Positions 60,194 to 64,000 of a stretch of 64,000 bases of DNA are shown here, piece by piece (the first letter of the stretch is position 1; each line of letters starts with the position of its first letter). The DNA is from Pagrus major (taxonomy: Eukaryota > Chordata > Actinopteri > Spariformes > Sparidae). The stretch is taken from assembly GCF_040436345.1 (NCBI RefSeq), contig NC_133218.1, forward strand, positions 7,061,539 to 7,125,538, given 5' to 3'. The notes under the pieces are model-generated. The model ran no database searches. It saw only the letters and a list, made by a program, of their open reading frames with translations, and was not told the DNA's origin. A program made the translations under genes and the position numbers.

Positions 60194-62639
60194 GTCGGGG
60201 GGAAGGAGACGAGGGCTGAGAAGAATTAAGCCTTTAATGAGGCAAATAATCTGATCTAGTCCAATCACATCTCATTTGTATGTCTGATGCGTTTTTGTTT
60301 CTACTGCACAAATCATATTGAAGGATTTTTGTTCTAATGTGGCTCGTCGCTGATATAAATGTAACTACCCGGCAGCTTTCAGCTCGGGGATCATTAAAGC
60401 TTTATGTAATGTAATCTACTGCAATGTACAGTGCTGCGATGGGACCGAGGGGCTGCTGTGTTTTGGACTGATTCAGGCACTGTGGTTGGAGGAGACTGTT
60501 TTATTAATCTGTCACAAAAAAAAATAATAATAATAATCTCCTAATGGATCAAAGTGGAGCATTCTTGTGTTACAAAAGCAGAGTTATTATTGGCTTACTT
60601 TGCTGTGGTATATTTTGAGTTACACAAGTGTTAAAGTCTGGGTTAAATTAGTGCTCTCTGGTAAAATATCAAAAACAGCTGGGGAATTTTATTGATGTAC
60701 CACATTTTGGGACCTAAAAAGTTAGTTTTCAGCTTGAGGCTGAAAGGGGCACCCATCAATCAGTCCCTGTCAGTATGTCTCTAAGGTAAACAGACACAAG
60801 GTCAGTTAAAGTCACAGCTGGATGTTTGATAAAGTATCTCCTCGTTCTACCCCGCCTTCTGTCTGTATGTCTGTCTCTGCCTCCATCCCGGCGGAGTCGT
60901 CAGGCCGGTTAATAATTGAACATGTGCCGGGAAGAGAGATGGAGGGGAAAAAAACAGCCTTTTCAAAGTGCTTCTCTCCTTCTTTCATGCCCTCTCTCTC
61001 TCTCTGTTTTTGTCTGCTATGCCTGGTACACAGTTGCACTTTAAAATATTTATGTTGACATTTAACATTTTAGCCATTCAGCTGACACTGCAATCCAGAG
61101 CTCCTTACAATGAGTGCAACAGCAGCGTGAGCTTTAGTTAATATATCAGCTGCCATACAGGTGAGCCATTCAGAGGAGGTGAGGCTTTAGAAAAATGCAG
61201 ATGAACCGAACAGAAATCCACCATGTTTTAGGATGGACAAGAAATGGTCCCTCTTATGATTTCACCAGCCAAATATGACTTTTGATAAGAACTGCCAAGA
61301 TACAAGAAAACTTCAGTCATGTTCATTTTGGACACTGTCTGAAAAGAGTCAAGTTATTAATGAATCTCTCTGCTCCACCATAGAAAATGGATATAAAGTT
61401 CAAAATGGCAGCAGACCAACACTGATCATCACTTCATGTCCGCTTGTTAACAGCGTTGGCGTGGTTGTAATGTCAGTGGCAACAGCACTGATGGCAGGGA
61501 AGCATGTTCCATAATGATATATAAAAAAAGACTGTGCTCTTCACATACTGTAATGAAACGTGTCACTGTGCATTTACAAGAGCAACAATAACTGCACTGC
61601 ATACTGTGACATCTCACTCAGTCAATAACATTCAGTCCTGTTCTCACATGCTCTGTCTTCTGTTCCTGATGCTCCTCACTACATTCATCTTCCCACTGTA
61701 ATGTTCTGTTGTGGTATTGATCTGCCAGTGATTGCTTATCTCCTTGCAGTGGAGCTGCTTCCTGTTAACACACACACAGCACAGCTGCGTCTTCTCATTT
61801 CTCATTTCCTTTTATATTGACAGCGACCACTCCATCTTCGTTGTCTCTGTCACTCATTCTCAATCTATCACAATTATCATCAAATTCTCTCAATGACTCA
61901 TCTTTTAACCAATTTGTGCTCATTTTGCTTTGACAATTAAATGTTTTGAACACTGTACTTTAAATAAATCATTCACCTTACACAACATCTATTTTGGGTG
62001 TCGTTTGTGACGCTGTGAAGTCTTCATGATGCAACACTCCCTCCATCTCTGTCACTACCTCCTCTAACACTCTCACTTTGAGTTACGCTTTGTCTAAAAG
62101 AACATAGATTCACCCCACTGGACACCAATTTAATGCTAGTTTAGTTGCAGTTTAGCAGATATACTATGCTTATTGGACTGACAAACATCTGATATGTATT
62201 ACTACTAACAAATCAGATTAAATTCCTGAAGCAAGACATGAGCTTGGTCCCAAGTCCTTACTATATACTAAATCTGAGCAGGGTCTGGGTACGTAATGTG
62301 TTCACAATGGAAAAGTGACGGTAAGTAAATTAAAAACAGTCGGTTGTTTTCAGTTCATAGACACTATTCTCCCACAATGCAATGCACAAAGGAAATGGAG
62401 GAGCTGCTCATAGCAGGAAGACATGTAAACACATTTTGAGGTTGGTGAAACAGCTCCATGAAACATTTTGATGTCCATATGTGAAGTTTGGTCAGCAGTG
62501 ACACTCCAGAGTCACCTGTTAGTATAACATGGTTAAGTATGTTGATCTTTTTGGACTGCCAAAGAGCATACTAAGACAATGAGTATCTAGTACATACTGT
62601 ATAGAATCAGTATGTACTATGGATTTGGGTCATGCCAAA

Positions 62640-63190
62640 CCATGCATCTACAACCATGCTAGCAGCTCTGTGAGGTGATATTTAGGCACAGAAGTACTAG
62701 CTAAATGCTTATTGTCTGCATCCAAACATGCTCAAAATGACAATGCTAACACACTGATGCTATAATTTTTACCATGCTCACTATCTTAGTTATGTATGCT
62801 AGCCTTTGCTAATTAGCACTAAACATGGAGTACAGATGAGGTTGACTGTACTAAGTTTGCCAGGTATTTGGTCACAAATAAAGCAGTATTGGATAAGTTA
62901 AAACAGTGACACTAGTTAAAAAGTTTAGGACCTCTTAGTAGTTACAGGGGAACGTGTCAAATGTTTAGGCAATCCATCCAGTTTTTCAAGACATCTCAGC
63001 CTGGCCCAAAGTGGTGGACAGACTGACCAACAATGGGATCCATACAATGGCTGAAGACTAACTGAAACTACTCGCTGAAAAGTCAAAGGATCATCAAAGT
63101 TATTATGATTAATTCTCTGGAGACCAGCTGTATTTAATTTTCATGGCAATCCATCCAATACAGGAAGATTAGCACACAAAGTCAGAAGTC
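62640..63190. mobile_element. Dispersed repeat fragment, possibly a LINE 3' tail
   Basis: Words such as GCTAATTAGCACTAAACATG, CAGGTATTTGGTCA, GGCAATCCATCCA (twice) and CCAAAGTGGTGGACAGACTG are typical of a very common fish repeat that I associate with non-LTR tails. The class is uncertain. Confidence 0.5.
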
Positions 63191-64000
63191 AAATTCTGTT
63201 GCCTCACTTAAAGAGTTACTGTAATAAAAACAAATGATGTGCTCATGTTAGCTCAGCTAGCTCCTCTCAGCTACAACTGGGCTTTGGAGTAAAGATCATT
63301 ATCACCTCTTTTGCTGGTGACAAATAAAAAAGAAAAAAATATTGTTTTTTCTCTTTCTAATCAGTCTAATGAAAGTTTCACATAACACTTTAATCCAAGC
63401 AATTCATCTCTTCCCTCCGGCAGTCTTTATATCTCTCCTCCTCCTCTGTCCATCCACCTCACTCTGACATTCACTTCCTCTTTAACATGCTTAACATGTT
63501 TCATAGACAGACAGAAACACACACACGTTACAGTCGAGCTGACATGACACAAGGTCCTGCCGTCCCCATCCCCCACCTGCGGCCCTACTGGCTGTCACTC
63601 GTCTCGACTGACGGCTGCTGTAAGGCCTGAACTGCCAGGCTCAGGCTGTGGAGAGATTAAAGTCAGCAGGGAAAGAGGATTTACTCTCCACTGTTTTCTC
63701 TCTCACACACTCTCTCCTCTAACTCTATCTCCTCTCACTTGCTTTCTTTGTTTCACTTCATCTCCTTTCCAAGCCCAGGTAATAATCTATCCCATATACC
63801 TCGAAATTTACCTCAATGCCTCATCTGTAGTTGGCTGTTACAACAAAGCAACACTTCAGTTTCCAGCTGAACACTTTCCAGCTGGTGAAATCATCTGGCT
63901 CACAGGAGGTGATACTTTTCTGCACCGGTATTACACCTGGATAATCAGAGTGAGAAGCCATTACGGTTGAAATTTTGCCACCCACAGAAAACAGAAAAAA

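Larger units (their letters stand above)
59149..64000. other. Upstream region of the SNAP25-like gene; first exon not identified
   Basis: No coding sequence seen. GC-richer stretches lie at about 59960-60230, 60830-60960 and 63540-63660, any of which could hold the non-coding first exon or promoter. One acceptor-donor pair at 63645-63577 on the minus strand (CTCTCCACAG and GCCGCAG|GTGGGG) would make a small exon, but nothing confirms it. A dispersed repeat fragment occupies about 62640-63190. Confidence 0.35.

Noticed and set aside
63577..63645. Possible non-coding first exon of the SNAP25-like gene
   Set aside because: An acceptor and donor pair exists on the minus strand in GC-rich DNA, but an exon with an acceptor would not be the first one, and nothing else supports it.

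Overview
The window is vertebrate genomic DNA, almost certainly from a percomorph-type teleost. It is AT-rich, has long introns, GT-AG splice sites, long simple repeats, and several short non-autonomous DNA transposons of kinds common in percomorph genomes. No bacterial or phage-like gene organisation is present. Most long open frames are chance frames in non-coding DNA; the real genes are split into exons of 42 to 633 bases, which I located by translating both strands and checking splice sites and reading frame.

Four protein-coding genes lie head-to-tail, all on the minus strand. In transcription order (right to left) they are: (1) a SNAP25-family t-SNARE gene (59114 to 39626), complete coding sequence of 204 aa, with two tandem alternative fifth exons; (2) cox5a, cytochrome c oxidase subunit 5A (34880 to 31415), complete, 141 aa; (3) fam219b (30060 to 24742), complete, 184 aa; (4) the 5' end of an ARID3-family gene, best called arid3b (start in a GC-rich first exon near 21262, second exon 19902 to 19270). 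The ARID and REKLES domains of arid3b are not in the window, so the leftmost 19 kb is one very long intron continuing off the left edge.

Region by region: 1-19269, arid3b intron with MITE-like elements and candidate enhancer stretches; 19270-21400, arid3b exons and promoter; 21400-24741, intergenic DNA and fam219b 3' UTR; 24742-30060, fam219b; 30061-31207, a short intergenic gap with the fam219b promoter; 31208-34880, cox5a; 34881-38267, cox5a promoter and intergenic DNA with a (TG)n tract and a LINE remnant; 38268-59148, SNAP25-family gene with a repeat family inserted several times; 59149-64000, its upstream region, where I could not fix the non-coding first exon.

The arid3b-fam219b-cox5a block matches human 15q24, whereas human SNAP25 lies on 20p12 and SNAP23 on 15q15. 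The SNARE gene here is therefore probably an additional SNAP25 paralogue rather than the usual snap25a or snap25b. Its mutually exclusive exon pair, with a strong pyrimidine tract between the two copies, is the most interesting structure in the window. The genes do not form a pathway; only conserved synteny groups them.
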